A stretch of DNA of 64,000 nucleotides, taken from NCBI GenBank assembly GCA_024207135.1, contig CP042428.1, positions 3,472,001-3,536,000 of the forward strand, in the 5' to 3' direction. The notes under the pieces were generated by a model that was given only the letters and a program-made list of their open reading frames with translations, searched no databases and was not told the DNA's origin. Of this stretch, positions 1 to 9,420 are shown piece after piece (position 1 is the first letter of the stretch; the number at the start of each line of letters is the position of its first letter). This DNA is from Arthrobacter sp. C2 (GTDB taxonomy: Bacteria > Actinomycetota > Actinomycetes > Actinomycetales > Micrococcaceae). The position numbers were made by a program, and so were the translations under genes.

Positions 1-1
1 G

Positions 2-1135
2 GCCCACCCGGCCGCCGTCGACGCCGCCACCGCCATCGCCGACCTCGCCCCCGGCGACCTGGACGTCGTGTTCTTCGTGAACTCCGGCTCCGAGGCCGTC
101 GAGTCGGCCATCAAGTTCGCCCGCCAGTACCACCGCAGCCAGGGGCAGCCCGAGCGCACCAAGATCATCGCCCGCGACATGGCCTACCACGGCACCACCC
201 TCGGCGCCCTGGCCGTCACCGGCATCCCGGCCTACAAGGAAGCCTTCGGCACGCTGATGCCCGGGGTCTTCCACGTCCCGAACACCCTGGGCGAGGTCGT
301 CCCGGAAGGCGGCAGCGCAGCGGACCTGCCCTCCGTGCAGGCCATCCGCGAGGTCATTGCCCGCGAAGGAGCCCACACCATCGCCGCGCTCTTCGCCGAG
401 CCGGTGCAGAACTCCCGCGGCGCCCTGGTCCCGCCGGCGGGCTACTGGCAGGAACTGCGCTCCATCTGCGACGAGCACGGCATCCTGCTGGTCGCCGACG
501 AGGTCATCACCGGCTTCGGCCGCCTCGGCGAGTGGTTCGGCAGCATCAAGTACGGCGTCGTCCCTGACATGATCACCTTCGCCAAGGGCTCGACCTCCGG
601 CTACGCACCGCTGGGCGGGGTCATCATCCGCAAGCCGCTGGCCGATTCCATGCTCGCCTCCCCGCTGGCCGGGGTCTTCACCCACGGCGCCACCTGGGGC
701 GGGCACCCGGTGGCCACTGCCACCGCCGTCGCCAACCTGACCGCGCTGAAGGAAGAAAACGTCGTGGGCAACGTGCGCAGCCTCGAACCGTACTTCCAGA
801 ACGGGCTGGACCGGATCCTCTCGGCGCACGACGGCATCAAGGAATACCGCGGCACCGGATTCTTCTACTCCATCGAGCTCATGGGCAGCCGCAGCGAGGG
901 CCGCGAACTGACCGCGGACGAGTCCAAGGCGCTGCTCACCCGGGTCATGCCGCAGGCCATGCGCGAGGTCAACCTCATCACCCGCCCGGACAACCGCGGC
1001 GCGACGATGCTGGTGCTCTCCCCGCCGCTGGTCGCCGACCAGGACGTGCTCGACGACCTGCTGAACAAGGTCGACCACGTCATGGGCGCGGTGGACAACT
1101 ACCTCAAGGCCCCCGCCGCACTGGCCTCGGTCTAG
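2..1135 (+). CDS. tpa: Class III aminotransferase, probably taurine-pyruvate aminotransferase (5' truncated by window edge)
   Basis: PLP-dependent fold-type I class III transaminase; the frame is open to the window edge, so the N-terminus is missing. Visible hallmarks are the NSGSEAVESA cofactor-phosphate segment, the VADEVITGFGR Asp motif, and ITFAKG with the Schiff-base lysine followed by SGYAPLGG. Class III enzymes include taurine-, beta-alanine- and GABA-aminotransferases, and sequence alone does not separate them by eye. The pta gene begins 26 bp downstream, and xsc lies 10 kb away. In known taurine pathways Tpa moves the amino group to pyruvate and yields sulfoacetaldehyde plus alanine, so Tpa is the contextual choice. 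The family assignment is secure; the substrate is inferred. A beta-alanine or other omega-amino acid transaminase is the main alternative. Confidence 0.8.
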   Translation, partial: AHPAAVDAATAIADLAPGDLDVVFFVNSGSEAVESAIKFARQYHRSQGQPERTKIIARDMAYHGTTLGALAVTGIPAYKEAFGTLMPGVFHVPNTLGEVVPEGGSAADLPSVQAIREVIAREGAHTIAALFAEPVQNSRGALVPPAGYWQELRSICDEHGILLVADEVITGFGRLGEWFGSIKYGVVPDMITFAKGSTSGYAPLGGVIIRKPLADSMLASPLAGVFTHGATWGGHPVATATAVANLTALKEENVVGNVRSLEPYFQNGLDRILSAHDGIKEYRGTGFFYSIELMGSRSEGRELTADESKALLTRVMPQAMREVNLITRPDNRGATMLVLSPPLVADQDVLDDLLNKVDHVMGAVDNYLKAPAALASV

Positions 1136-1161
1136 GAACCCGGAAACAGGAAGCACGGCAG

Positions 1162-2175
1162 ATGACCATTGCACCGGTGCGGCCCCAGGGGGTCGACGAA
1201 AACATGCTGGCCCGCTTCACCGCGGGCCACTGGGCCGGCCCTGCGGGCCGCATCATCCTGGCCGACGGGCACGACGCGCGGGCCGTCACCGCCGCCGGCG
1301 TGCTCAACGAGATCGGCCTGGAGGTCATCCTGGTCGGCGGGCGCGAGGGCATCAACGCCCGCGCGCTCACCGAGGGCGTCACACTCACCGATGCCACCAC
1401 CGTCATGGACATCGCCGAGCTGAGGAACAGCGCCGCCGGCGACCACCTCGCCGGCATCGTCGCCAGGCTCGGGCCGGAGAAGACCGCCGGATGGATGGAT
1501 GACCCGCTGTTCCTGGCCGTCGCGGCGGTCCCGGCGGGTATGGCGGCGGCAGCCGTCGCCGGTGCCACCCGGCCCACCTCCGAGGTCTTGCGTGCGGCCC
1601 TTCGGGTCGTGGGAACCCGCGAGGCCGGCGGCACCGTCTCCTCCTCGTTCCTGATGCGGCTGAACGACGGACGCTACGTGGGCTACGGAGACTGCGCGGT
1701 GATCCCCACCCCGGATTCCACCCAATTGGCGCACATCGCCACCGCCACCGCGCGCACCTTCGCCACGCTCACCGGGCAGGAACCGGCGGTCGCGATGCTC
1801 TCCTTCTCCACCGCCGGATCCGCCGAGCACGAGACCATCTCCACGGTCCGCACTGCCACGGCGCTGGCGCGGGAAGCCGAGCCGGCGCTGCAGATCGACG
1901 GGGAACTGCAATTCGATGCGGCGCTGCTCGAATCGGTGGCCGTCTCCAAGGCCCCGGGATCCACGGTGGCCGGGCACGCCAACGTCTTCATCTTCCCCAA
2001 CCTGGCCGCCGGAAACATCGGGTACAAGATCACCCAACGCCTCGCCGGCGCCCAGGCCTACGGGCCGATCCTGCAGGGACTGGCCGCACCGATCAACGAT
2101 TTGTCCCGCGGCGCAACCGTGGCGGACATCGTGAACGTTTCACTGATCAGCATGATGCAATCCCAGAAATCTTGA
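1162..2175 (+). CDS. pta: Phosphate acetyltransferase (phosphotransacetylase)
   Basis: A 337-residue protein of the PTA_PTB family, matching the short single-domain Pta form. It interconverts acetyl phosphate plus CoA with acetyl-CoA plus phosphate in the cytoplasm. Family segments visible include RIILADGHDARAV near residues 24-36, the TVSSSFLM Ser-rich stretch near 150 and FPNLAAGNIGYKITQR near 280, which is the classic Pta C-terminal signature. It starts 26 bp after the aminotransferase, with a purine-rich site (AGGAAG) just upstream of the ATG, so the two are probably one transcript. In sulfonate degradation Xsc releases acetyl phosphate and Pta feeds it into central metabolism, which fits the surrounding genes. 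Confidence 0.92.
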   Translation: MTIAPVRPQGVDENMLARFTAGHWAGPAGRIILADGHDARAVTAAGVLNEIGLEVILVGGREGINARALTEGVTLTDATTVMDIAELRNSAAGDHLAGIVARLGPEKTAGWMDDPLFLAVAAVPAGMAAAAVAGATRPTSEVLRAALRVVGTREAGGTVSSSFLMRLNDGRYVGYGDCAVIPTPDSTQLAHIATATARTFATLTGQEPAVAMLSFSTAGSAEHETISTVRTATALAREAEPALQIDGELQFDAALLESVAVSKAPGSTVAGHANVFIFPNLAAGNIGYKITQRLAGAQAYGPILQGLAAPINDLSRGATVADIVNVSLISMMQSQKS

Positions 2176-2259
2176 CCCCGACAGGTCCGCCCGCCAGGGC
2201 GAACCGACAAACCCCCATCCATGGTGACGCAAGCGTCGCCGTGCAAGAACGAGGTTCAA

Positions 2260-3819
2260 ATGAAAGCCACAACAGATAAGACGGTGACTAGTCCCATGGC
2301 ATCGGCTTCGCCAGGTTTCGACGGCGGCCAGCCCGAGCGCATGGAAAAGACGCTCAAGGCCCACTGGGTCTGGGCCATTGCCCTGGGCTCCGCGGTGGGA
2401 TGGGGAGCCTTCATCCTGCCCACCGACTGGCTGGCCATGGGTGGACCGCTCGGGGCGGTCTCCGGCTTCCTGATCGGTGGCGCATTGATGGTGCTCATCG
2501 CCGTCAGCTACGGGTTCCTGATCAAGTCGTTCCCCGTCTCCGGCGGCGAACTGGCCTTCGCGCTGGTCGGCTTCGGCCGCACCCATGCCTTCTTCTGCGG
2601 CTGGTTCCTGACCCTGGGGTACACCTGCATCGTGGCGCTGAACGCCTCGGCGCTGGCCCTGCTCTTCCGCAAGCTCATGCCAGACGTGGTGCAGCAGGGC
2701 TACCTCTACACCGTGGCCGGATGGGACGTCTACCTGGTGGAAGTCATCATCTCGATGGTGGCCCTGGCGGTCTTCGCCTACCTGAACATCCGCGGCACCG
2801 CACTGTCGGGCCGCATCCAGTTCATTGCCTGCGTGATCATGCTCGTCGCGGTCGCCTGCATCCTGGTGGCCGTCATCGCCAGCCCGCAGGTCGTCTTTTC
2901 CAACGCGCTTCCGGCATTCCCGGAGAATGTTAATCCTATCGCCGCGATAGCTGCGATCGTTGCGATTGCGCCCTGGGCCTTCATCGGATTCGACAACGTC
3001 CCGCAGGCCGCGGAGGAGTTCGACTTTCCTCCGGCCAAGGCCATGAAGTTGATTGTGCTGGCCCTGCTGGCAGCCGCCTTGCTCTACGCGGCCATGATTG
3101 CCGCGGTGGCGATGGCCGCACCCTGGGAGGCCCTGGTTGCCGGGGATTCGGCGTGGGGCACCGCGGATGCGTTGACCGGGGTGCTGGGCGGCTCGGGCCT
3201 GCTGCTGCTGACCATCGGAATCACCATGGGCGTGAGCACCGGCCTGAACGGCTTCTACGTCTCGGCCAGCCGCATCCTGTTGGGCATGGGCCGGGCCCAG
3301 ATGGTCCCGAAGGTGTTCGCCCGGCTGCACCCCAAGTACAAGACCCCGTACGTCGGAGTCATCTTTGTTGGCGCCGTATGCCTGGTCAGCCCCTGGTTCG
3401 GCCGCGCAGCACTGACCTGGGTGGTGGACATGTCCGCGGTCGGAGTCACCGTCGCCTACCTCTACACCTGCCTGTGCGCGTTCAAGATCTTCCGTCCGAC
3501 CAACTCCGTCGAGCGGGCGGGCGAGCTGGAAGGCACCCGCTCGACCTCCAAGAAGGTGCTCAGCGCGCTGGGCGCGGTCACGGCGCTGGTGTTCATGGCC
3601 CTGCTGCTGGTCCCGGGCTCGCCGGGCGTGCTGGGCAAGGAGTCCATGTCCGCACTGGCCGTCTGGACCCTGCTGGGCGTGGCGTTCTTCATGATGCGCC
3701 GCAAGCACAACAAGACCCTGTCCGACGAACAGGTCGACATCCTGGTCCTCGGCGCCCCGCGGCCGGAGGGTACCAAACTCAAGGCCCAGTCCGCCAGCGG
3801 TGCCTCGGCGGCAAACTGA
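2260..3819 (+). CDS. APC-superfamily permease, candidate aminosulfonate/amino acid importer
   Basis: A 519-residue integral membrane protein with about 12 hydrophobic segments. The first helix carries the APC glycine-rich unwound motif (WAIALGSAVGWGAFILP), and the substrate-binding helix-6 region reads APWAFIGFDNVPQAAEEF. The ATG at 2260 is preferred over 2221 because GAGG lies 6 bp upstream. The gene follows pta by 84 bp and precedes the YeiH/SuyZ-type exporter. No ABC or TRAP sulfonate uptake genes are visible in the window, so this permease is the best candidate for bringing in taurine or a related amino compound. That role is inferred from position only. Ethanolamine or other amine permeases of the same superfamily are alternatives. 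The C-terminal ~60 residues look hydrophilic and cytoplasmic. Confidence 0.8.
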   Translation: MKATTDKTVTSPMASASPGFDGGQPERMEKTLKAHWVWAIALGSAVGWGAFILPTDWLAMGGPLGAVSGFLIGGALMVLIAVSYGFLIKSFPVSGGELAFALVGFGRTHAFFCGWFLTLGYTCIVALNASALALLFRKLMPDVVQQGYLYTVAGWDVYLVEVIISMVALAVFAYLNIRGTALSGRIQFIACVIMLVAVACILVAVIASPQVVFSNALPAFPENVNPIAAIAAIVAIAPWAFIGFDNVPQAAEEFDFPPAKAMKLIVLALLAAALLYAAMIAAVAMAAPWEALVAGDSAWGTADALTGVLGGSGLLLLTIGITMGVSTGLNGFYVSASRILLGMGRAQMVPKVFARLHPKYKTPYVGVIFVGAVCLVSPWFGRAALTWVVDMSAVGVTVAYLYTCLCAFKIFRPTNSVERAGELEGTRSTSKKVLSALGAVTALVFMALLLVPGSPGVLGKESMSALAVWTLLGVAFFMMRRKHNKTLSDEQVDILVLGAPRPEGTKLKAQSASGASAAN

Positions 3820-3866
3820 CGCCCGGAGCGAGACGGGGCACAATAGTAAACATATCCAGCGCGTGG

Positions 3867-3896
3867 TTCGTGGTGCGGCCGCAGGCCGCACCACGA
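3867..3896 (+). terminator. Hairpin between permease and exporter, attenuator or terminator
   Basis: A 12-bp perfect G/C-rich stem (3869-3880 with 3884-3895) closes a 3-nt loop, and a few more pairs extend it outward. It lies 50-80 bp after the permease stop and just upstream of the AAGGAG of the exporter. The short T-rich stretch that follows (CTCTTTTCC) suits partial termination. It could lower expression of the exporter relative to the enzymes upstream. Confidence 0.5.
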
Positions 3897-3927
3897 GCGC
3901 GACTCTTTTCCAAGGAGCTTTCCCCTC

Positions 3928-5004
3928 ATGGCCAACCAAACACACGAACCGGTGGTGCAGTCCAAGGGCCCGGGGTCCCCTCCCTCGGGCAAGACCCGCT
4001 CCTGGGTCGTGGCGCACTGGGCCGGACTGGCCGCCTGTGCCGTGGCCGTTCCGCTGTCCTTCGCGGTGCACCTGCTGTTCCCCTCCATCCCCGTGATGAC
4101 CACCGCGGTGGTGCTCGGCGTGCTGTCGGCCAACATCCCGGGCCTGTCCACCCTGGTGGCCGGCCCGCTGCAGAAGGGCCTGGGATTCGCCGGGAAGAAG
4201 CTCATGCGCGTCGGCATCGTGCTGCTGGGCCTGAAACTGAGCATCGTGGATGTGCTGGACCTGGGGTGGTTGACCTTCGTGGTGGTCGTGGCGATCGTGC
4301 TGCTGGCGTTTGCCGGGACCTACCTGCTGGGCAAGGCGTTCAAGCTGCCCGGGGACCAGCCGTTGCTGGTCGCCACGGGCTTTTCCATCTGCGGTGCCTC
4401 GGCCATCGGCGCGATGAGCGCGGTGCGCCGCTCCAAGGACGAGGACACCGTGATCCCGGTGGCGCTGGTGACCCTGTGCGGCACCCTTGCCATTGCCGTG
4501 CTGCCGCTGCTGATGGTTCCGCTGGGGCTGGGCCCGGAGGCCTTCGGGCAGTGGGTCGGCGCCTCGGTCCATGACGTGGGCCAGGTCGTGGCCACCGCGC
4601 AGACCGCCGGCGCCTCCGCGCTGGCCATCGCCATCGTCATCAAGCTCACCCGCGTGCTGACCCTGGCCCCGATGGTTGCCGCCGCGGGCATCATCAGCCG
4701 CCGCTCCCAGGGGACCGGCTCCGCGCACGAGGGGTTGAAGCTGCCCCCGATCATTCCCGGGTTCATCATCGGGTTCGTGGCCCTGGTTGCAGTGCGCTCG
4801 ATCTTCGACGTTCCGGCCGAGCTGCTGGACGCCGCCACGATCGTGCAGGACATCGTGCTGGCCGCGGCGCTCTTCGGTCTGGGTTCCGCGGTGCGGGTCC
4901 GCCAGCTCTTCGCCTCCAAGGGTGCCTCGATCCTCATGGCGCTGTGCGCCTGGGCGCTGATCGCCGGCCTGGGCTACGCGGGGGTCCTGCTGCTGCAGCT
5001 GTAG
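3928..5004 (+). CDS. YeiH/SuyZ-family putative sulfate (sulfite) exporter
   Basis: A 358-residue membrane protein of the COG2855 (YeiH, UPF0324) family. About ten hydrophobic helices are visible, together with the family segments KKLMRVGIVLLGLKLS (near residue 90) and FSICGASAIGAMSAV (near 150), and HDVGQVVATAQ in the second half. Start supported by AAGGAG 11 bp upstream of the ATG. In sulfonate-degrading gene clusters this family is called SuyZ/TauZ and is proposed to export the sulfite or sulfate left after C-S cleavage. Its place behind pta and the permease agrees with that. The transported anion has not been shown for this protein. Confidence 0.85.
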   Translation: MANQTHEPVVQSKGPGSPPSGKTRSWVVAHWAGLAACAVAVPLSFAVHLLFPSIPVMTTAVVLGVLSANIPGLSTLVAGPLQKGLGFAGKKLMRVGIVLLGLKLSIVDVLDLGWLTFVVVVAIVLLAFAGTYLLGKAFKLPGDQPLLVATGFSICGASAIGAMSAVRRSKDEDTVIPVALVTLCGTLAIAVLPLLMVPLGLGPEAFGQWVGASVHDVGQVVATAQTAGASALAIAIVIKLTRVLTLAPMVAAAGIISRRSQGTGSAHEGLKLPPIIPGFIIGFVALVAVRSIFDVPAELLDAATIVQDIVLAAALFGLGSAVRVRQLFASKGASILMALCAWALIAGLGYAGVLLLQL

Positions 5005-5025
5005 GGCAGGGGCCGCAAGAACAGT

Positions 5026-5076
5026 AGGGCTCCTCTGCCGGCACGGTCACCGGCGGACGAGCCCTTCCCTGTTTTT
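5026..5076 (+). terminator. Rho-independent terminator after the exporter gene
   Basis: Stem of roughly 16 bp (5026-5041 with 5050-5065), perfect except for one mismatch and one G-U pair, followed by TCCCTG and a run of five T at 5072-5076. It closes the tpa-pta-permease-exporter transcript ahead of selO. Confidence 0.7.
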
Positions 5077-5182
5077 CGGTGTGGTGATGCGCCGGAGGCC
5101 AGGGGGCGTCTTCGGTGCCGTGGCAGTTGCCTGCTTCCGTCTTTCCCCGCGGACCGCACCATATCGAAGGTACGCTTGAAAG

Positions 5183-6646
5183 ATGAGTGTCGACGCACAA
5201 TCCACCGTTTTCCTGGACGGCCAATTTGCCCGTGAGTTTCCCGAACTGGCCGTTCCCTGGCAGGCGGAACAAGCTCCGGATCCGCAATTGGTCGTGCTCA
5301 ACGAGCCGCTGGCCGCCGAGCTGGGCCTCGACCCCGAGTCCCTGGGCAATGCCGAAGGACTGGGGCTGCTGATCGGCACCGCGCTGCCCCATGGCGCCAC
5401 TCCGGTGGCGCAGGGCTATGCCGGCCACCAGTTCGGCTCCTACTCGCCGCGCCTGGGCGATGGCCGGGCGCTGCTGCTCGGCGAGATCGCCGATGCCGAG
5501 GGCCGCCTGCGGGACCTCCACCTCAAGGGCTCGGGGCGCACGCCGTTTGCCCGCCGTGGTGACGGCCTGGCCACCCTCGGCCCGATGCTCCGTGAATACG
5601 TCATCAGCGAGGCGATGCACGCCCTGGGCATTCCCACCACGCGCTCCCTGGCCGTGGTGGCGACGGGACGGCCGGTGAGCCGCGAGACCATGCTGCCCGG
5701 AGCGGTGCTGACCAGGGTGGCAAGCAGCCACTTGCGGGTGGGAAGCTTCCAATATGCCCGGGCCATGGACGACGAGGACCTGCTGCGCCGACTGGCCGAC
5801 CATGCGATGACACGCCACCATCCCGGGGCGGCGCAGGCGCAGAACCCCTATCTCGCCCTGTTCGAAGCGGTGGTCGCGGCCCAGGCGTCGCTGGTGGCCC
5901 AATGGATGCTGGCGGGTTTCATCCACGGGGTCATGAACACCGACAACATGACCATTTCGGGGGAGGGCATCGACTACGGGCCGTGCGCCTTCATGGACGT
6001 TTTCGATCCGGCCACGGTCTACAGCTCGATCGACGAAGCCGGGCGCTATGCCTACGGCAACCAGCCCCTCGTGGCCCAGTGGAACCTCGCCCGGCTCGCG
6101 GAGGCCCTCCTGCCGCTCTTCCACGAGGACCAGGACCACGCCGTTGCCATGGCCCAGGAATCCCTGGGCGCCTTCCACACCCGGTACAGCGCCGCGTGGC
6201 TGGCCGGAATGAAAACCAAGCTCGGCCTGGCCGAGGGCCTGGACGACGACTCGGCCACGTCACTCACCGGGGAATTGTTCACCCTCCTGCAGGAGACCCG
6301 CGTGGACTACACGTCCTTCTTCCGGAACCTGGGCACGGCCGCGCGGGGTGAGGCAGAGTTCGCGCGCTCCATGTTCCCCGATCCGGCCGCGCTCGACGCC
6401 TGGACGGAGCGCTGGCGGGCCCTGGAACCGGACGCTGACCTGATGGACCGGACCAACCCCATCTACATCCCGCGGAACCACCTCGTCGAGGAGGCGCTCG
6501 CCGCCGCCGTCGACGGCGACCAGGAGCCGCTCTCGCAGCTCTTGGTTGCGCTGACCGCACCCTTCCAGGAGCGCCCCGGCCTCGAGCGGTTCGCCGTCGC
6601 GGCCCCGGAAGGCTTCGGCCCCTACCGGACCTTCTGCGGAACCTGA
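5183..6646 (+). CDS. selO: SelO family protein adenylyltransferase (YdiU/UPF0061)
   Basis: A 487-residue pseudokinase-fold protein that, in studied members, transfers AMP to Ser/Thr/Tyr of client proteins in redox homeostasis. The signature stretches are [16 protein letters not shown] (near residue 77), [17 protein letters not shown] (near 113, nucleotide-binding loop) and [25 protein letters not shown] (near 246-270, metal-binding Asn and Asp). It ends in FCGT, so it keeps the conserved C-terminal Cys of the non-selenocysteine form. Length matches the roughly 480-residue bacterial proteins. It sits alone between the sulfonate genes with its own start (ATG 5183). Family call is firm; targets are unknown. 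Confidence 0.95.
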   Translation: MSVDAQSTVFLDGQFAREFPELAVPWQAEQAPDPQLVVLNEPLAAELGLDPESLGNAEGLGLLIGTALPHGATPVAQGYAGHQFGSYSPRLGDGRALLLGEIADAEGRLRDLHLKGSGRTPFARRGDGLATLGPMLREYVISEAMHALGIPTTRSLAVVATGRPVSRETMLPGAVLTRVASSHLRVGSFQYARAMDDEDLLRRLADHAMTRHHPGAAQAQNPYLALFEAVVAAQASLVAQWMLAGFIHGVMNTDNMTISGEGIDYGPCAFMDVFDPATVYSSIDEAGRYAYGNQPLVAQWNLARLAEALLPLFHEDQDHAVAMAQESLGAFHTRYSAAWLAGMKTKLGLAEGLDDDSATSLTGELFTLLQETRVDYTSFFRNLGTAARGEAEFARSMFPDPAALDAWTERWRALEPDADLMDRTNPIYIPRNHLVEEALAAAVDGDQEPLSQLLVALTAPFQERPGLERFAVAAPEGFGPYRTFCGT

Positions 6647-7153
6647 GCCCGAAGGCGGGCCATGCAGATCCTGCCCCCCCGCCACGACTCAATGCCGTGG
6701 CGTCAGGCATTCCGCGGCGGATCCTGTTCTACGCCGGTTCCACCAGCGAGACCGGCGCGGACGCGCCGTGGCCGCACCGCGCGTCCGCGCCTGTGTGCAC
6801 GCCAAAGCCCAATCGCGCCGGCGGCACGCCGTCGAGCCGGGCGCTTGCAAACCTGGCGGTTTCCCGGGTGTCGAAGCGGACCAAGGCAATGTGCAGCGGC
6901 CAGCCGGACGGGGTAGGCCACACCGGCTTGGACGGGAACAACTAAGGCAACGAGGACGCATGCACCCGCGGTTGAGGATGGGTCCACGCTCATGGCAGGA
7001 CCACGCACCGGCGGCCCGTGAACAGTTCCGGTACCGAACGACGCGGCCAACATGGCGTTCCCCTTAACGACGTCCGAATGTCCCGGGCCAAGCTGCCGTC
7101 CCCGTGTTGTTTCGATCGTGCCACCATCGCGGCCGTTCGAGAACGTGCGGTGT
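6647..7153. other. 507-bp gap between convergent selO and DUF1801 gene, no recognisable gene
   Basis: Several overlapping frames are open on both strands because of the high GC. The best is a minus-strand TTG-initiated frame of 70 codons (6941 to 6729). None has a good ribosome site, a family motif or consistent codon use. It may be a decayed gene or plain spacer. A weak 5-bp inverted repeat follows selO near 6648-6662. Confidence 0.4.
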
Positions 7154-7576
7154 TCAGGACCCCGGCGACATCGTCTCGGCGAGCGAGTGCTCCAGCAATT
7201 CGCGCAGCGCGCTGCGGTCCACCCCGCTCAAGCGGGTGAGGTACAGGCAGGCCTTGGACGAGCGGTGCGGCCCGAGCCTGTCCAGCAGCTCCGGCCAGCG
7301 TTGGGAGAAGTCGTCGACGAGGTAGATCGTGTGCTTCGTCGGTCCCGGCGCGAAGGCGAGCAGGGGGGAGCGTCCCGAGTGCCCGCTCGCGTAGCGGTAC
7401 TCGTACTCTCCGAAGCCGATGATGCGACCGGCCCACACGACCGGCGTCTCGCCGCTGATCCCGCCGAGCATCGCGAGCAGTTCCTCGGCTTCGGCGCGCC
7501 GCGGCCCCGTGGCCCGGTCCAGCACCTGGGCGACCGGCAGGTCGGACGGCGACATTGCGGGCGGTTTCGCGGCCAT
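7154..7576 (-). CDS. DUF1801 domain protein (YdhG-like)
   Basis: A 140-residue cytoplasmic protein. The start is the ATG at 7576, which has AAGGAG 5 bp upstream; the longer open frame to 7663 has no such site. The central segment IGFGEYEYRYASGHSG followed by LLAFAPGPTKHTIYLVDD is typical of DUF1801, a small alpha/beta family of unproven function related to SufE/iron-sulfur-like folds in some annotations. The motif SSKACLYLTRLSGVD near residue 110 is also family-like. It is followed on the same strand by nothing obvious. Its upstream neighbour is the CobT-like gene with a 111-bp gap, so co-transcription is possible but unproven. Confidence 0.8.
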   Translation of the reverse strand: MAAKPPAMSPSDLPVAQVLDRATGPRRAEAEELLAMLGGISGETPVVWAGRIIGFGEYEYRYASGHSGRSPLLAFAPGPTKHTIYLVDDFSQRWPELLDRLGPHRSSKACLYLTRLSGVDRSALRELLEHSLAETMSPGS

Positions 7577-7687
7577 GGTTCTCCTTGCGATGGTGCTGGG
7601 GAACCCAGCGTACCCCCGGTCAGGTGAAGCCCCCGCGGGGCACCGTGCGGCAGGGACAGGCAATCACACGTTGCAGCGCAGCCCGGA

Positions 7688-9400
7688 TCAGCGCCCGGGA
7701 CGCAGCGAGCGCTCGAGCAGGCCCAGCAGGTCGCGCACGGACTCGGAGCCGCCGAGCCGCCCGGCATCCAGGATGGTGCTGCGGCGGAAGTACTCGCTCA
7801 TGTCCAGCCCCAGGCCCAGGCCCAGGATGGTCGTGGAGCCGGCGGCCTCGGCCCCGCGAAGCACTGCGGCCAAATCGTGCTGCAGGTAGTTTTCGTCGTT
7901 GGCGTTTGCCGTGGCGCCGTCCGCCGGGCTGCCGTCGGAAATGACCACCAGGATCCGGCGTTCCTGGCCTTGGGTTTCGAGCCGGCTCAGTGCCCAGCGC
8001 ACAGCTTCCCCGTCGATGCCCTCGCGATACAGCGTGGACTTGAGCATCGCCGCCAGGCCCGGGCGCCCGGTGCGCCACGGGGTCGCGGCGTCCTTGAAGA
8101 CCAGGTGGCTGAGCTCGTTGAGCCGCCCGGGATTTTCCGGGGTGCCGGAGCGGCGCCAGTCCTTCAACGCCCGCCCGCCGTTCCACGCGCCGGTGGTGTA
8201 GCCCAGGACCTCGCAGGGCACCTCGATGCGTTCCAGCGCCCGGACCAGCACGTCCAGGAAGGCGGCAAGCCCCTCGGCGTGCTGCTTCATCGACCCGGAG
8301 CAGTCAACCAGGAAGGTGATGGTTGCGGCGGCCACCGGCTCGAAGCGTTCGGTCTTGAACAGCCTGGACTCGGTGGGGGATGCAATCAACTGGCCCAGCC
8401 GGGAAGCATCGAGCAGGCCTTCCTCCGCGCCGGAATCGTGCCCGGAGCGCTCCGGGACGCAGAGCAGCCCCTGGAGCTTCTTGGCCAGCAGTGCCGTGTT
8501 CACCGCCTCCGTGTGCACCCGGGCGGCAATGCGTTCGCGGTAGCCGCGCAACAGGTCCTCCCGGACCAGATCCCGGGCCGCCGATTCCTTGTCATAGGCA
8601 CGGGTGAAGACCGTGTAGCCGCCGGCCGCGGCCTCCAGCGTGCCGCTGGTTCCGGTGCCGGTTCTCCCGATCAGCGCGGCCTCCCGCTCGACGTCCACGA
8701 GCAGCGAAAACGCCGCCGCCTTGGACTCCTTCGGCGCCTTGCGGGTAGGTGCACGGGATTCCAGGGCCTGGACGGCGTCGGCGACAAGACGTGCAATCTC
8801 CAGCGCCGGCGGGGCGAAATCGGCCTGGCTGAGCTTGTTCCGGCGCAGGGCGGGAAGCAGCGGGCCCAGCACCGGGGACAGGTTCGCGCGGGTCGCCTCG
8901 ATCATGTCCTCGGATTCCTCGACGACCGGCTCGGCGGTGATCCGCGAGCGGGTGACCTGCAGGATCGTGTACAGCAGCATGCCCAGCGACGTTTCGGCCA
9001 GGCCCGAGGCCAGGTATTCCTTGGACCATGCCTCGTGCCGGGCCCGCAGGTTGGAAACCACCCCGGGCAGGGTGGCCAGGGATTCGCAGCGGAATTGCTC
9101 GAGCACCTCGAAGACCAGTCGGGCGCTGGGATTCTCGGGCAGCAGGGCCAGATGCGCGGCGGTGTCCGAATGCAGGGTGCGCAGCGCCATCCCGTCGCTG
9201 GCGCCGCGGAAGGACTCGAACGCCGCGCCGGGGGAGGGCGGGTAGAGGTGCGGCGCGTTGAACGGCAGCACCGCGGTGCCGCGGTAGGGCCGGGAGCCAA
9301 GCAGCTCCAGATGCCGGTCGGCGCCCAGCGCGCGCAGGGACGCGGCGCACAGCTGGCGGATTTCCTGGGCGCGGCGTTCGGCGATTCCCGTGCTGTCCAT
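7688..9400 (-). CDS. CobT-like VWA-domain protein
   Basis: A 570-residue protein resembling the CobT subunit of aerobic cobaltochelatase. The C-terminal von Willebrand A domain carries a complete MIDAS start, FLVDCSGSM near residues 363-372, then GYTTGAW and VISDGSPADG. The acidic low-complexity middle that classical CobT has is short here. Start is the ATG at 9400, 20 bp after the stop of the CobS-like gene and with GGAG upstream, giving an operon iclR-cobS-like-cobT-like. CobS/CobT pairs form AAA+/MIDAS machines that drive metal insertion by a chelatase subunit (CobN). No cobN or corrin gene is present in this window. So the pair may serve a different client, possibly an enzyme of the neighbouring sulfonate pathway; that is inference. 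Confidence 0.82.
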   Translation of the reverse strand: MDSTGIAERRAQEIRQLCAASLRALGADRHLELLGSRPYRGTAVLPFNAPHLYPPSPGAAFESFRGASDGMALRTLHSDTAAHLALLPENPSARLVFEVLEQFRCESLATLPGVVSNLRARHEAWSKEYLASGLAETSLGMLLYTILQVTRSRITAEPVVEESEDMIEATRANLSPVLGPLLPALRRNKLSQADFAPPALEIARLVADAVQALESRAPTRKAPKESKAAAFSLLVDVEREAALIGRTGTGTSGTLEAAAGGYTVFTRAYDKESAARDLVREDLLRGYRERIAARVHTEAVNTALLAKKLQGLLCVPERSGHDSGAEEGLLDASRLGQLIASPTESRLFKTERFEPVAAATITFLVDCSGSMKQHAEGLAAFLDVLVRALERIEVPCEVLGYTTGAWNGGRALKDWRRSGTPENPGRLNELSHLVFKDAATPWRTGRPGLAAMLKSTLYREGIDGEAVRWALSRLETQGQERRILVVISDGSPADGATANANDENYLQHDLAAVLRGAEAAGSTTILGLGLGLDMSEYFRRSTILDAGRLGGSESVRDLLGLLERSLRPGR

Positions 9401-9420
9401 GGCGTTGCGGCCGGCCTCCG

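Noticed and set aside
2140-4728. 862-codon minus-strand frame
   Set aside because: Antisense to the APC permease and exporter; His/Gln-rich nonsense text.
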